This document shows positions 8,261 to 18,200 of a DNA stretch of 64,000 nucleotides, piece by piece. This DNA is from CAZTCJ01 sp964612085. GTDB taxonomy: Bacteria; Pseudomonadota; Alphaproteobacteria; JAJFIK01. The notes under the pieces are model-generated. The model had not been told where the DNA came from. It worked only from the letters and a program-made list of their open reading frames with translations, and searched no databases. Where the stretch lies: positions 42,937 to 106,936 of the forward strand of contig CAZTCJ010000002.1 in the NCBI GenBank assembly GCA_964612085.1. The letters run 5' to 3'. The translations under genes and the position numbers were made by a program. Position 1 is the stretch's first letter; each line of letters opens with the position of its first letter.

Positions 8261-9523
8261 ATGACGGCGGGCGAGGGCATGACGGAACGGGACGAAGCGG
8301 CCGATCAAAGCGAGGCGATGCGTGCGACCACGCCTTCGGAGCGGCGCTGGGCGTTCCGGATTCTGTTCGTCAGCCTGGCCTGTCTCGGGACCGGCCAGAC
8401 GGTGATCTTCGCCATTCTGCCGCCGCTCGCGCGCGAGCTCGGGCTCTCCGAGTTCAAGGTCGGCGCCATGTTCATGGTCTCGGCGATCTGCTGGATGCTG
8501 ACGAGTCCGTTCTGGGGCCGCTACAGCGACCGCATCGGCCGCAAGCCCGTGATTCTGATCGGCATTGGCGGCTTCACGGTCTCGACCTTCATTTTCGCCG
8601 GGCTGCTCGATTGGGGGCTGGAGGTGCAGTTGTCCATGCTGCTGCTCTATCCCCTGTTGATCGCGGCCCGGACGATTTACGGCACCCTGGGGCCGGGAGC
8701 CATGAGCGCGGGCCAGGCCTATGTGGCGGACCGCACCACCAGGGAAGCGCGCACCAACGCCCTGGCGTCGATCGGGGCCGCCTTCGTGCTCGGTACGACC
8801 CTGGGCCCGGGCTTGGTGGCGATCTTTTCCGGTATCGGACTGTTGGCGCCGCTTTACGCCGTGGCCTGTCTCGGCCTGATCAGCATGGCCGCCGTCTGGC
8901 GCTTTCTGCCCGAACGCACCGCGCCGAAGGAGCGCGCGCCCCAGCCGCGCATGCGCTTTCTCGATCCCCGCATCCGCACGACCCTGGCGATCGGCATGGT
9001 GCTCGCGACCATGCATGCCATCCCGGTACAGACCGTGACGTTCTTCCTGCTCGATCACCTGCTGTTCGATGCCAAGCTGGCGGCCCAGAATGGCGGCCTG
9101 GCGCTCATGAGCTCGTCCCTGGCCATGCTGGCGGTGCAGCTTTTCGTCCTGCGGCTGATCCGCCGTTCGCCGGAACAGCTCATGGCGATTGGCGCTGTTG
9201 TCTGCGCCGCGGGCTTCGCGATCCTGACCTTCGGTCCCGGTTATATTTCCGTACTGATCGCTTTGATCGTGATCGGCCTGGGTTTCGCCATGGCGCGGGC
9301 GGGCAATGTGGGGGCGGCGTCCTTGAGCGTCGGTCCGGAAGAACAAGGCGCGGTGGCGGGCCTGATCAGCGCGACGGGCGGTACGGGCTTCATCTTCGGC
9401 CCCCTGATCGCCTTTCCGCTTTATGGCGTCTCGCCCGTGGCGCCCTATATTTTCTGTCTTGTGGTAACCGTCGGTCTGACCCTCTGGCTCATGGCGCAAA
9501 GACGGCGGCAGGCCGTCCGGTGA
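8261..9523 (+). CDS. MFS transporter, DHA1-like drug/metabolite efflux
   Basis: About 420 residues with 12 predicted membrane helices. The loop between helices 2 and 3 has the MFS motif A (GRYSDRIGRKPV). The closing segments (GTGFIFGPLIAFPLYG) look like those of tetracycline/multidrug exporters of the DHA1 family. The substrate cannot be told. The ATG at 8261 is preceded by GGAGGG inside a small inverted repeat; GTG 8183 (after AAGGAC) and ATG 8279 are alternatives. The gene ends 9 nt before the repair helicase, so it may be cotranscribed with it, though no functional link is evident. Confidence 0.8.
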   Translation: MTAGEGMTERDEAADQSEAMRATTPSERRWAFRILFVSLACLGTGQTVIFAILPPLARELGLSEFKVGAMFMVSAICWMLTSPFWGRYSDRIGRKPVILIGIGGFTVSTFIFAGLLDWGLEVQLSMLLLYPLLIAARTIYGTLGPGAMSAGQAYVADRTTREARTNALASIGAAFVLGTTLGPGLVAIFSGIGLLAPLYAVACLGLISMAAVWRFLPERTAPKERAPQPRMRFLDPRIRTTLAIGMVLATMHAIPVQTVTFFLLDHLLFDAKLAAQNGGLALMSSSLAMLAVQLFVLRLIRRSPEQLMAIGAVVCAAGFAILTFGPGYISVLIALIVIGLGFAMARAGNVGAASLSVGPEEQGAVAGLISATGGTGFIFGPLIAFPLYGVSPVAPYIFCLVVTVGLTLWLMAQRRRQAVR

Positions 9524-9532
9524 GCAATCCGT

Positions 9533-12049
9533 ATGCCGCGTAACCGTGTCAAATCCAAAGATGAGAGTGTGAGCGATGCTTCGCTGCCCACGCCGTTCAC
9601 CCAATGGTTCGAGGGGCGGGGCTGGCGCCCGCGTGCCCATCAGTTGGCGCTTCTGGAGACGGTGAAGGCGGGCCGGTCCGCGCTGCTCACCGCGCCCACG
9701 GGCGGCGGCAAGACGCTTGCGGGTTTCCTGCCGAGCCTCGTGGATCTGGCCGAACGGGGGCCTGCGCCCACCTATCGTCTGCATACGCTCTATATCTCGC
9801 CTTTGAAGGCCCTGGCGGTCGATATCGCCCGCAATCTGGAAGCGCCGATCGCGGAAATGGGCCTGCCCATCAGGCTGGAGACCCGCACCGGCGACACGCC
9901 GTCCCACAAACGCCAGCGCCAGCGCACCCATCCGCCGGATATCCTGCTGACCACGCCCGAGCAATTGTCGCTGCTGCTCGCCTACCGGGACAGTGCGGAG
10001 TATTTCAAGCATCTCTCCGCTGTCATTCTCGACGAGTTGCACGCCATCGAGAATTCCAAGCGCGGCGAGCTGATGGCGCTCGGGCTCGCCCGGCTGTCCA
10101 ATCTGGCGCCGGGGCTGAAACGCATCGGCCTGTCGGCGACCGTTCACGAGCCGGAGCGTCTGCGCCGCTATCTGGTGCCCCAGGTCCAGGGCGAGACCCG
10201 GCTTGCCGCCCTTGTGAAGGGCGAGGGCGGGGCCGTGCCTGATGTCAGTGTACTGGCGTCGGAGGCGCATATTCCGTGGTCGGGCCATACGGCACGCCAT
10301 GCCTATCCGGAAATTTACGAGGCCATTAAGACCGCCGAAACGGCGCTGGTGTTCGTCAATACACGGTCGCAGGCGGAACTGGTGTTCCAGGCCCTGTGGC
10401 GGATCAATGACGACAATCTGCCCATTGCCCTCCACCACGGCAGCCTGGACGTGGCCCAGCGGCGTAAGGTCGAGACGGCGATGGCCCAAGGCAAGCTGCA
10501 GGCCGTGGTGTGCACCTCCACCCTCGATCTGGGAATCGATTGGGGAGCGGTCGATCTGGTGATCCATGTGGGCGCGCCCAAGGGTGCGAGCCGCCTGCTG
10601 CAGCGGATCGGCCGGGCCAATCACCGGCTCGATGAGCCTTCCCGCGCGTTGCTCGTGCCCTCGAACCGGTTCGAGTTTCTGGAATGCCGCGCCGCCCAGG
10701 AAGCCGCCCAACGCTCCGCCCTCGACGGATCGCCGCCGCGCCAGGGCGGGCTCGACGTGCTGGCCCAGCATGTGCTCGGCATGGCCTGCGCGGAGCCGTT
10801 TTCCATGCCGGATTTCTATGACGAGGTGACTTCCGCCGCGCCTTATGCGGATCTTGACTATGAGACGTTCGAGCAGGTGGTGGAGTTCGTGGCGACCGGC
10901 GGCTATGCGCTCAAGGCCTATGACCGGTTCCGGCGCATTGTAAAGACCGAGGACGGACGGTTCCGGGTCGCCCATCCGTCCGTGGCCCAACGCTACCGGC
11001 TCAATGTGGGCACCATCGTCGAAGCGCCCATGCTTAAAGTACGGTTGATCCGGGGCGGTGGACCGCGTTCCGGCGGGCGGCCCATCGCGCGGGGCGGGCG
11101 GGTGCTCGGCGAGATCGAGGAATGGATGATCGAACAGATGCGGCCCGGCGATACGTTCCTGTTCGCGGGCGAGATTCTGAAATTCGAAGGCCTTCAGGAG
11201 ACGGAAGTCTATGTTACCCGCTCGGCCTCCAAGGAGCCCATGGTGCCGTCCTGGCAAGGGGGCAAGTTTCCGCTGTCCACCTTCTTGGCGGCGCGGGTGC
11301 GTGAGATGATTTCAACGCCCAAGGAATGGACCGCCCTGCCGGGCCCCGTTTCCGAATGGCTCGACATCCAGGGCAAGCGCTCTGTCCTGCCGGACCCGGA
11401 TCAAATGCTGGTGGAGACGTTCCCGCGCGGCGGCAAGTATTATCTGGTGTGCTATCCTTTCGAAGGCCGTCTCGCCCACCAGACGCTCGGCATGTTGCTC
11501 ACCAGGCGGATGGAGCGGGCGGGCATCCATCCCTTGGGTTTCGTCGCCAATGACTACGCTTTGTCGGTCTGGGCCTTGAAGCCCATCGGGGATCTCGACA
11601 TGGCGGCCTTGTTCGACGAAGACATGCTGGGGGACGATCTCGACGCCTGGCTGGTGGAATCGGCCCTGCTCAAACGCACCTTCCGCTATTGCGCCGTGAT
11701 CGCGGGGCTGATCGAGCGCAAACATCCGGGTAAGGAAAAGAGCGGACGGCAAGTGACCTTTTCCTCCGATCTGATCTACGACGTGCTCCAGGCCCATGAG
11801 CCCGATCACATTCTGCTCAAGGCTGCGTGGGCCGATGCCTCGGCGGGCTTGCTCGATATCGGACGGCTTGGCATGCTGCTCGCCCGCATCAAGGGCCGCC
11901 TGGTGCACCAGGATCTGGACCGTGTGTCGCCCCTGGCAGTGCCGGTTCTGCTGGAGATCGGCCGCGAGCCGGTCTACGGTGCGGCCAGCGAAGCCCTGTT
12001 GAGCGAAGCGTCCGACGAGTTGATCGAAGAAGCCACCCGCCTTGACTAA
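9533..12049 (+). CDS. ligase-associated DNA damage response DEXH-box helicase (Lhr-type)
   Basis: An 838-residue SF2 helicase. The Walker A motif is APTGGGKT near residue 57, the DEXH box is DELH near residue 168, and motif III is SATVH. Motifs V/VI (TSTLDLGIDWG, LLQRIGRANHR) are present, followed by the long Lhr-type C-terminal region. The short Lhr form in bacteria usually sits with a cisplatin-response ATP-dependent ligase, an exonuclease and PdeM. Here the next gene is the PdeM-like nuclease, overlapping by 8 nt, but the gene before it is an MFS transporter. It is expected to unwind DNA in a repair pathway. Confidence 0.9.
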   Translation: MPRNRVKSKDESVSDASLPTPFTQWFEGRGWRPRAHQLALLETVKAGRSALLTAPTGGGKTLAGFLPSLVDLAERGPAPTYRLHTLYISPLKALAVDIARNLEAPIAEMGLPIRLETRTGDTPSHKRQRQRTHPPDILLTTPEQLSLLLAYRDSAEYFKHLSAVILDELHAIENSKRGELMALGLARLSNLAPGLKRIGLSATVHEPERLRRYLVPQVQGETRLAALVKGEGGAVPDVSVLASEAHIPWSGHTARHAYPEIYEAIKTAETALVFVNTRSQAELVFQALWRINDDNLPIALHHGSLDVAQRRKVETAMAQGKLQAVVCTSTLDLGIDWGAVDLVIHVGAPKGASRLLQRIGRANHRLDEPSRALLVPSNRFEFLECRAAQEAAQRSALDGSPPRQGGLDVLAQHVLGMACAEPFSMPDFYDEVTSAAPYADLDYETFEQVVEFVATGGYALKAYDRFRRIVKTEDGRFRVAHPSVAQRYRLNVGTIVEAPMLKVRLIRGGGPRSGGRPIARGGRVLGEIEEWMIEQMRPGDTFLFAGEILKFEGLQETEVYVTRSASKEPMVPSWQGGKFPLSTFLAARVREMISTPKEWTALPGPVSEWLDIQGKRSVLPDPDQMLVETFPRGGKYYLVCYPFEGRLAHQTLGMLLTRRMERAGIHPLGFVANDYALSVWALKPIGDLDMAALFDEDMLGDDLDAWLVESALLKRTFRYCAVIAGLIERKHPGKEKSGRQVTFSSDLIYDVLQAHEPDHILLKAAWADASAGLLDIGRLGMLLARIKGRLVHQDLDRVSPLAVPVLLEIGREPVYGAASEALLSEASDELIEEATRLD

Positions 12050-12752
12050 ATCCATCGCCATATCCGTTGCCGGAGCAACACTCGCCGCCGATCCGGCGGG
12101 CGCGCTGTTCTGGGCGGAGCAATCGCTCCTGGTGGTCTCCGATCTGCACTTGGAGAAGGGGTCGTTTTACGCCGCGCGCGGGGTGCATCTGCCGCCCTAT
12201 GACAGCCGGACCACGCTCGGGCGGCTGGCGGTGCTGACGGACCGGTACAAGCCAGCGCGCGTCATTGCGCTCGGCGATTCCTTCCATGACCGGGCGGCGG
12301 CCGAACGGTTATGCGAGGCGGACTGTCAAGCCATCTGCAGGCTGACGGAAGCGTGCGACTGGATCTGGATCATCGGCAATCACGATCCCGAACCGCCGAC
12401 GGCGTTCGGCGGGCGCATCGAGGAAACCGTCCGGTTGGGGCCGCTCACCTTCCGCCATGAACCGCGCATTGGCGAAACGGCAGAGATTGCCGGGCACCTG
12501 CACCCTTGCGCCAGCCTGCGCATGCGCGGGCGCACTCTGCGGCGGCGCTGTTTCGTGTGCGACGGCACGCGGCTGATCATGCCGGCGTTCGGGGCCTATA
12601 CGGGTGGGCTCGATGTTTTCGATCCGGCCTATGACGGGCTTTTCACGGACGGTTTCCGGGCCTGGCTTCTGGGCCGCACGGGCGTCTACCCGGTGGCCCA
12701 TACGAAATTATTGTCCGGCGTCGAGACCGAAAACCGCGCCATGACGCTTTAG
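12042..12752 (+). CDS. pdeM: ligase-associated DNA damage response endonuclease PdeM
   Basis: A 236-residue calcineurin-like metallophosphoesterase. The metal-binding motifs appear in order: SDLHLEKG, GDSFHD, GNHD and GHLHP. The family is found with the Lhr-type helicase in the ligase-associated damage response, and this gene overlaps that helicase by 8 nt. It likely nicks or trims DNA during repair. Its stop codon overlaps the stop of the convergent DUF3429 gene within TTAG (12749-12752). Confidence 0.88.
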   Translation: MTKSIAISVAGATLAADPAGALFWAEQSLLVVSDLHLEKGSFYAARGVHLPPYDSRTTLGRLAVLTDRYKPARVIALGDSFHDRAAAERLCEADCQAICRLTEACDWIWIIGNHDPEPPTAFGGRIEETVRLGPLTFRHEPRIGETAEIAGHLHPCASLRMRGRTLRRRCFVCDGTRLIMPAFGAYTGGLDVFDPAYDGLFTDGFRAWLLGRTGVYPVAHTKLLSGVETENRAMTL

Positions 12753-13234
12753 GAGAAGAGCGCCACCCGGACCAGGGCGGCGACCAGCGAGGCTTCGACC
12801 AGGATGGTCAAGGGCACTCGCAAGCCGGGATACCAGCTCGGGGCCTCGCCCTGGCGGGTGGCCAGGAAATCCGACCACAGAAGACCGGCGAAAGCGACGA
12901 TCAAGATAACGAACTGGGCGATGAGCACCGGCCCCGTCTGGCCCCAGAACACGCCGGTCAGATAGACCACGAAGGCGATGGCGGCGGGGATGACGCTGAT
13001 CAGAAGCTGCGGGAAGGTCGGGCCGCCTTCGAAGCGCATGGCCAGGCCCCAGCGCACGCCGCCCATGAAGGACAGGATCATCAGGGCAAACCCCAAAAGC
13101 ACGGCGATCGCGGTCGGGCGCGCGCTTTCGTCGAGCATCCACACGCCAGCGGCGGCGAGAACGAAGGGCAGAGCGCCAGCATAGCCCAAGGCCGCCGCCG
13201 ATTCCGGTATCCGATTTGATTGACCCCGTTCCAT
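12749..13234 (-). CDS. DUF3429 membrane protein
   Basis: A 161-residue protein with five hydrophobic segments. The start at 13234 follows a strong GGGAGGAACGAGG site. An in-frame extension to 13600 would run through the 3' part of the next gene and is rejected. The motif GALPFVLAA near the N-terminus and SFMGGVRWGLAM near the middle mark the DUF3429 family of small inner-membrane proteins with no assigned function. It is convergent with pdeM and lies downstream of the TIGR02186 gene on the same strand. Confidence 0.8.
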   Translation of the reverse strand: MERGQSNRIPESAAALGYAGALPFVLAAAGVWMLDESARPTAIAVLLGFALMILSFMGGVRWGLAMRFEGGPTFPQLLISVIPAAIAFVVYLTGVFWGQTGPVLIAQFVILIVAFAGLLWSDFLATRQGEAPSWYPGLRVPLTILVEASLVAALVRVALFS

Positions 13235-13313
13235 GCCTCGTTCCTCCCAACGCCTGAGACTGTGCGGTGCGTGTGAGTATACGGGGTTTTGCGCCCGGAA
13301 ACGAGGCGACAAA

Positions 13314-14171
13314 TCAGGTGCGGCGGAAAAGCGACGAGGCGCCGAAGCCCGCCAGCGCGGCGATGGCGACGGCGGCAACGCCATAGGCGAAGGGCCAGTC
13401 GCGGGAGAACTCGTAAATGGAGTGCTCAAGGCCGCCTTTTTCCACATAAAGCGGGATGGTCTGAGCGCCGACGACCGCGCCGTTGCGCAGGAGATAGACC
13501 TTGGCGGTGTAATTGCCGACCGGCACCTGGGCCGGTAAATCGATTTGCGCACGGAAAAGCCGTCCGGCCCGGATACTGACGCCGGCGGCGTTCTCTTCAT
13601 AAAGGCCCTGGGCGCGTTTCTGACGGATCAGGGCTTCCTTGAAGGTGGCGATCCGGGTGCTGGCCGGTCCACGGATTTCCCCTGCCGTCGGTGTCTGCGG
13701 CACGCGGATGCGGCGGGCCTCTTCCGTCGTCATACGGATATTCTCAAGGCCGATATTGTTGCGCACCAGAACGCGCCCATTGGCGATCTCGTCCAGGGGA
13801 CGGTTGCTGGCCACATAGGCATAGGCGGGCACGTCGGTGAAGCGGATGGAATCGCGGTTGACCCAGATACCCGCCACCTGATCCTTCTGGCGCACGGTCA
13901 CGGTTCTGGGCGGTCCTGTCAGAACCAGCACGATATCGGGGTCCTCGGGCCGCTCCACGAGCAGACTGTCCTCTCCTTGCGGCGCATCGCGGGAAACAAC
14001 GCCGAAGGCGTGGATGCGCGCGCCGGAAAAATTCGACGAAATGGAAATGAGATATTCGGAGAGATCCGCCACAAGCGATTCCGCCCGGGCAGGGTCGGGG
14101 CGCGCCAGGAGCAGTCCCAAGCCGCACAGCACGAGACCGAAGCACAGACGGGCGATCCTTTTTCGCGTCAT
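13314..14171 (-). CDS. TIGR02186 family protein (exported, membrane-anchored)
   Basis: The 285-residue protein has a signal peptide (RIARLCFGLVLCGLGLLLARPDPARA), a beta-rich periplasmic domain and a C-terminal membrane helix (PFAYGVAAVAIAALAGFG). Features such as SEYLISISSNFSG and YLLRNGAVV fit the TIGR02186 family, which is normally found beside a TauE/SafE exporter. Here its start overlaps the stop of that exporter gene (ATGA at 14168-14171). A role as a periplasmic accessory of the exporter is likely but unproven. Confidence 0.82.
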   Translation of the reverse strand: MTRKRIARLCFGLVLCGLGLLLARPDPARAESLVADLSEYLISISSNFSGARIHAFGVVSRDAPQGEDSLLVERPEDPDIVLVLTGPPRTVTVRQKDQVAGIWVNRDSIRFTDVPAYAYVASNRPLDEIANGRVLVRNNIGLENIRMTTEEARRIRVPQTPTAGEIRGPASTRIATFKEALIRQKRAQGLYEENAAGVSIRAGRLFRAQIDLPAQVPVGNYTAKVYLLRNGAVVGAQTIPLYVEKGGLEHSIYEFSRDWPFAYGVAAVAIAALAGFGASSLFRRT

Positions 14172-15097
14172 GGCCCGTCTCCGATCGACAGGGAAAAGGG
14201 ATCGGCGGGGGCGGCGAACAGGTCATAGGCCAGCCGCAGGCATACGGCCAAGACGATCGCGCCCAGAAGCGCGCGCAACTGTTCGCCGCGCAGGCGCTGG
14301 CCAAGGCGCACGCCCACCTGCACGCCGAGCACGCCGCCCGTCAAAAGCAGAAGCGCCAGCACGAAATCGACGGTCTTGTTGCTGACCGCATGCAGGATGG
14401 TGACGAGACCCGTCACGAACAGGATCTGAAAAAGCGAGGTGCCGATCACCACATTGGTGGGCATACGGAGCAGGTAGATCATGGCGGGCACCATGATGAA
14501 GCCGCCGCCCACGCCCATGATCGCGGCCAGCATGCCGACGACGAAGCCGACGGTGGCGGGCAGAAGCGCGCTGATATAAAGGCGCGAGCGCTTGAAGCGC
14601 ATCTTGAAGGGCAGGCCGTGAATCCAGGTATGGCGGCCCGCGCCGCGCCCCAAGGCGGACGGCTTGCCCTTGCGCTGCGCCCGGATCGACCGGATGCCCT
14701 CGATCATCATCAGCGAGCCGATAATGCCCAGAAACACCACATAGGAAACGGAGATCAAAAGCTCCACCTGGCCGATGGCGCGCAGCATCTTGAAGATCCA
14801 GACGCCCGCCACCGAGCCCAGCACGCCGCCCAACAGCAGCACTGTGCCCATCTGAAAATCGACCGCCTTGCGCCGCCAATGGGCGACGACGCCGGTGAGC
14901 GAGGAGGCGACGATCTGGTTGGCTTCGGTGGCCACCGCGACCGCCGGGGGGATGCCGTAGAAGATCAGCAAGGGCGTCATCAGAAAGCCGCCGCCCACCC
15001 CGAACATGCCCGACAGCACGCCGACGCCGCCGCCGATCAGCAGGATCGACAGCAGATTGACGGACATTTCCGCGATCGGGAGATAGATTTGCAACAT
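14168..15097 (-). CDS. TauE/SafE family sulfite/organosulfur exporter-like permease
   Basis: A 309-residue inner-membrane protein with about eight helices. The duplicated glycine-rich repeats typical of the family are present: GVLSGMFGVGGGFLMTPLL in the first half and GMLAAIMGVGGGFIMVPA in the second. TauE/SafE proteins export sulfite, sulfoacetate or similar anions; the substrate here is not known. The gene is coupled to the TIGR02186 gene downstream. In the second half, NVVIGTSLFQ carries a conserved membrane motif. Confidence 0.87.
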   Translation of the reverse strand: MLQIYLPIAEMSVNLLSILLIGGGVGVLSGMFGVGGGFLMTPLLIFYGIPPAVAVATEANQIVASSLTGVVAHWRRKAVDFQMGTVLLLGGVLGSVAGVWIFKMLRAIGQVELLISVSYVVFLGIIGSLMMIEGIRSIRAQRKGKPSALGRGAGRHTWIHGLPFKMRFKRSRLYISALLPATVGFVVGMLAAIMGVGGGFIMVPAMIYLLRMPTNVVIGTSLFQILFVTGLVTILHAVSNKTVDFVLALLLLTGGVLGVQVGVRLGQRLRGEQLRALLGAIVLAVCLRLAYDLFAAPADPFSLSIGDGP

Positions 15098-15242
15098 GCT
15101 CAGGCCGCCCGTTCCCGCAAGGCCCGGCCCCTGGATCGGGACGGAACCTTACTTCAGTCGATTACCACAGGGGCGGAACAATGCCTAGAACGAGGCCTCA
15201 CCATGGCCGCCTGGACGGATCCACGGTGAGGCGCAAGGGTCT

Positions 15243-18200
15243 TTAGAAAGAACCGATGCCGGAACGTTCGGCCAGGGCGTCGCGCAACTGCGTCACGAGA
15301 CTGGTGGACCAGCCGCCGGTGATGGGCAGTCCCTGTTCCCGTTCGAAAGCGCGGATCGCTTCCTGGGTGCGGGGTCCGAGCAGACCGTCCGGCGCCCCGA
15401 CACTATAACCGAGCCGGGTCAGAAGCTGTTGGACCAGCAAAACTTCCTGGCTGGGATCGGTCTCGTAGAAGAGACCGTTCGCCGCCGGGTCCATGGGCTT
15501 CGGCGTCCAGCGGGACGCGGCGATGCTGATCGCGGCCGCGGCCGGACCGAGCGCTTCGGACAGCTTGTCCCTTTGGTTCACAGCCTCGTTATCCCCTTGG
15601 GACGCGGCGATGGAGAACCAGCGATAGGCTTCCTCGTCGCTCTGGGCGACGCCTTGTCCGCGCAGGAACAGCACCGCCAGATTGAACTGGGAGTCCGCGA
15701 CGCCCAGTTCGGCGGCCTGGCTGAACCAGTAAGCGGCCTGATCGAAATTTTGCGGCAGGCCGGTGCCGGTGGCGTTCAGGACAGCCAGGTTGTGCATGGC
15801 GCGCCGGTTCCCGCCGCGAGCCGCGGTCTCGTAATGGCTGAGCGCCTGGCCCACATCCCGGCTGACGCCACGGCCTTCCTGATAAAGCGTGCCCAGACGG
15901 TAATGGGCGACGGCAAGGCCCTGATCCGCAGCACCCTTCAGCAGGCGGATGGCTTGGCTATCCTGCTCCGGATTGCCGCGTTGGCGCAGGATTTCGACGG
16001 CCTGGGTGTAAAGACGGCGGGCTTGCGTGCCTGCGGTGTCCTCAAGGGCCGCCGACGAGCCGGCATTGGGAAGCACGTCCGACACGGACGGCACGCGGGG
16101 TTGCGCTGTCTGCGCCGAGGGCGGTTCGGGCGGTCCATAGACGTCTTCAGCGGGCGTGCCGCCAAGTTCTTCCGCCGGTTGCGCCGTGAACGGAGCGCCC
16201 GAGGGAAGCTGGACGGCGGGCTGCGGCTGGGATGGTTCCGGCCCGGCCACCGGCGACGGATCGCTTGTCCCGCTCCAGCGATCCTGGGCTGCGGCGGGCA
16301 CCGGGTTTTGCGGCGTCACGGCAGCGCCGCGCGTGCTTGGATCCGGGTCCGGGGGCGGGGGCTGATCGAGCGGGAAAGCGGTCGGCGGGCTGGCAGGTTC
16401 CGGCGCGGACGGCTGCAGCGCCAGCAGCGCGCCGACAATGATCGCACCCGCAGTTACGGCAGCAGCAGCCAGGACGACGATGCGGGTCGTGTCCTTTTTG
16501 AGCAGGCGCTGGGCGAAGGACGGTTCGCTCTCTTCCTCCCAGAACGGATCGATCCGCTCCCGGCGGCCCTGCGCGCCAGTGGGCCGTCTGCGCCAGTCCG
16601 CCTGGCGGTCACCGAACCGGGACCGCTCCGGCGTATCGTCGATGGGGTCTTCCGGGTCCGCCTGTTTTTCCCGTGCCCTGGTCGCGGCCTGGGCGGCGGC
16701 CCTGGCGGCCTCATAAACCTCCGGCGCGTCGTCCAGGGAGGCCGGGCCGGTATCGTCTTGCGGATCCGTCTGGGATGGTGCCTGGGTCTCCTGCACATCG
16801 ACGGCGTCAGCGGCAACGGCTTCGTCGGCCACCGGATCAAGCACCGGGGGCTCCGGCGGCGAAACGGCCTCTTCGCTGTCCGTCAACGGTTCCAAATCCA
16901 CATCGATGGAGGTGGATTGGGACTCGAACCTGTCCAGCGTCAGGGCCGGGTCGAGCGCTTCGGTCTCTTCAGCATTGGCAAATCCCTCCGGCATGGGCGG
17001 CGGCGGCGGCGCTGCGTTCTCGAAGCCGAACAGGCCCGAGATGGGCTCTGCGCGTTCGGTCAGGGAGCGCTCGACTTCCGTCAACCGGTTCGACAGGTCC
17101 CGGAACTCCTTACGCAGATCATCGAAATCGTCCCGGCCCGCCCGTTCCATGGAGGCAAGGCGCGTTTCCAGGGCGTCGAGCGCACCGGCCGCCGCCATGG
17201 CGCCGCTGCTAGCCTGGGTGGCGGTCTTGAGCGCCGCCAGATCGTCCTCAAGCGCGCCCATGCGGCTCGCCGTCTGGCTCAACTCGGATTCAAGCCCCAG
17301 GAGGGCGTCGGCGCTGCGGGTCTCGACCCCTTCCAGACGCAAGGTGAATTCGTGCAAGGCCCGGTCGAGAGCGCTCTCCAGGGTCTTGCCCATTTTCTCG
17401 TCGAGCTTGCGCTCGGCGCCCTCAAGGTCGCCTTGCGTCAGCGCCGTGTCGGCCTTTTTGGAAACCGCGTCCAGGCTTTCCGACAGCTCGAAAATACGCT
17501 CGCGCATGTCATCGGCGGAGCGCCCATCCGTATCCTGAAGCTCCTCGAACTGATCCGTCAGGCGGGCGACCGATTGCTCCAGGGCGGAGATCGTTCGGGT
17601 GGTCTCGACCTGCCGCGATTCGATATGGGAGGTCAGCCTGCGGACCGCGTCCTCCAGACCGGAAAGCGCCTTGCTGTCGTAGACGCCGGCGCCTTCGACC
17701 TGGCCTTCCACCTGATCGATGCGGGCGACGAGCCCGTCGACCTGGGCCGCGAGTTTGCGGAAGGCCTCGTTGCGTTCGACCGTGCGTTTTTGTTCCTGAG
17801 CGGACGCCGCATGCGCCTGTTTTTGTTGATCCGGCAGGCGGCTGGCCAGGGCCGAGAGCGCTTGGGTGATGCCGCTGAGCGCCATGGTGGAGCGTTTTTC
17901 CGCCCGGTCCATGCGGCCCGCCAGCTTGTCGATGGCGTCGGTCACCGGCGACAGATTGACCGCCGGCGGCAGCATGCCCATGGGCTCGTCTTCCGCGACG
18001 GCGTCCAGAGCGGCATGGTCCGGGCCCGGCGCATCCGGTTGCGGCTCCGGCTCCTGTTCGGGCTCAAGGTCCGGTTCTGGCTCCGGGCGCGGCTGGGCGG
18101 CAGAGCCCAACACGCCATCGCGCACCCGCGCCATGGCGGCGGCGATGTCGTTTTCCGGCTCCGAATCAGCGTCTTCTTCCTCTTCGAAGTCGGCTTCGAT

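Noticed and set aside
8153..11257. 1034-residue minus-strand ORF opposite the MFS and helicase genes
   Set aside because: Crosses two well-supported plus-strand genes and has the Arg/Gln/His-rich composition of an antisense frame.
12749..13600. 283-residue frame for the DUF3429 gene
   Set aside because: The extension runs through the end of the TIGR02186 gene in another frame; ATG 13234 has a good site and gives the normal family length.
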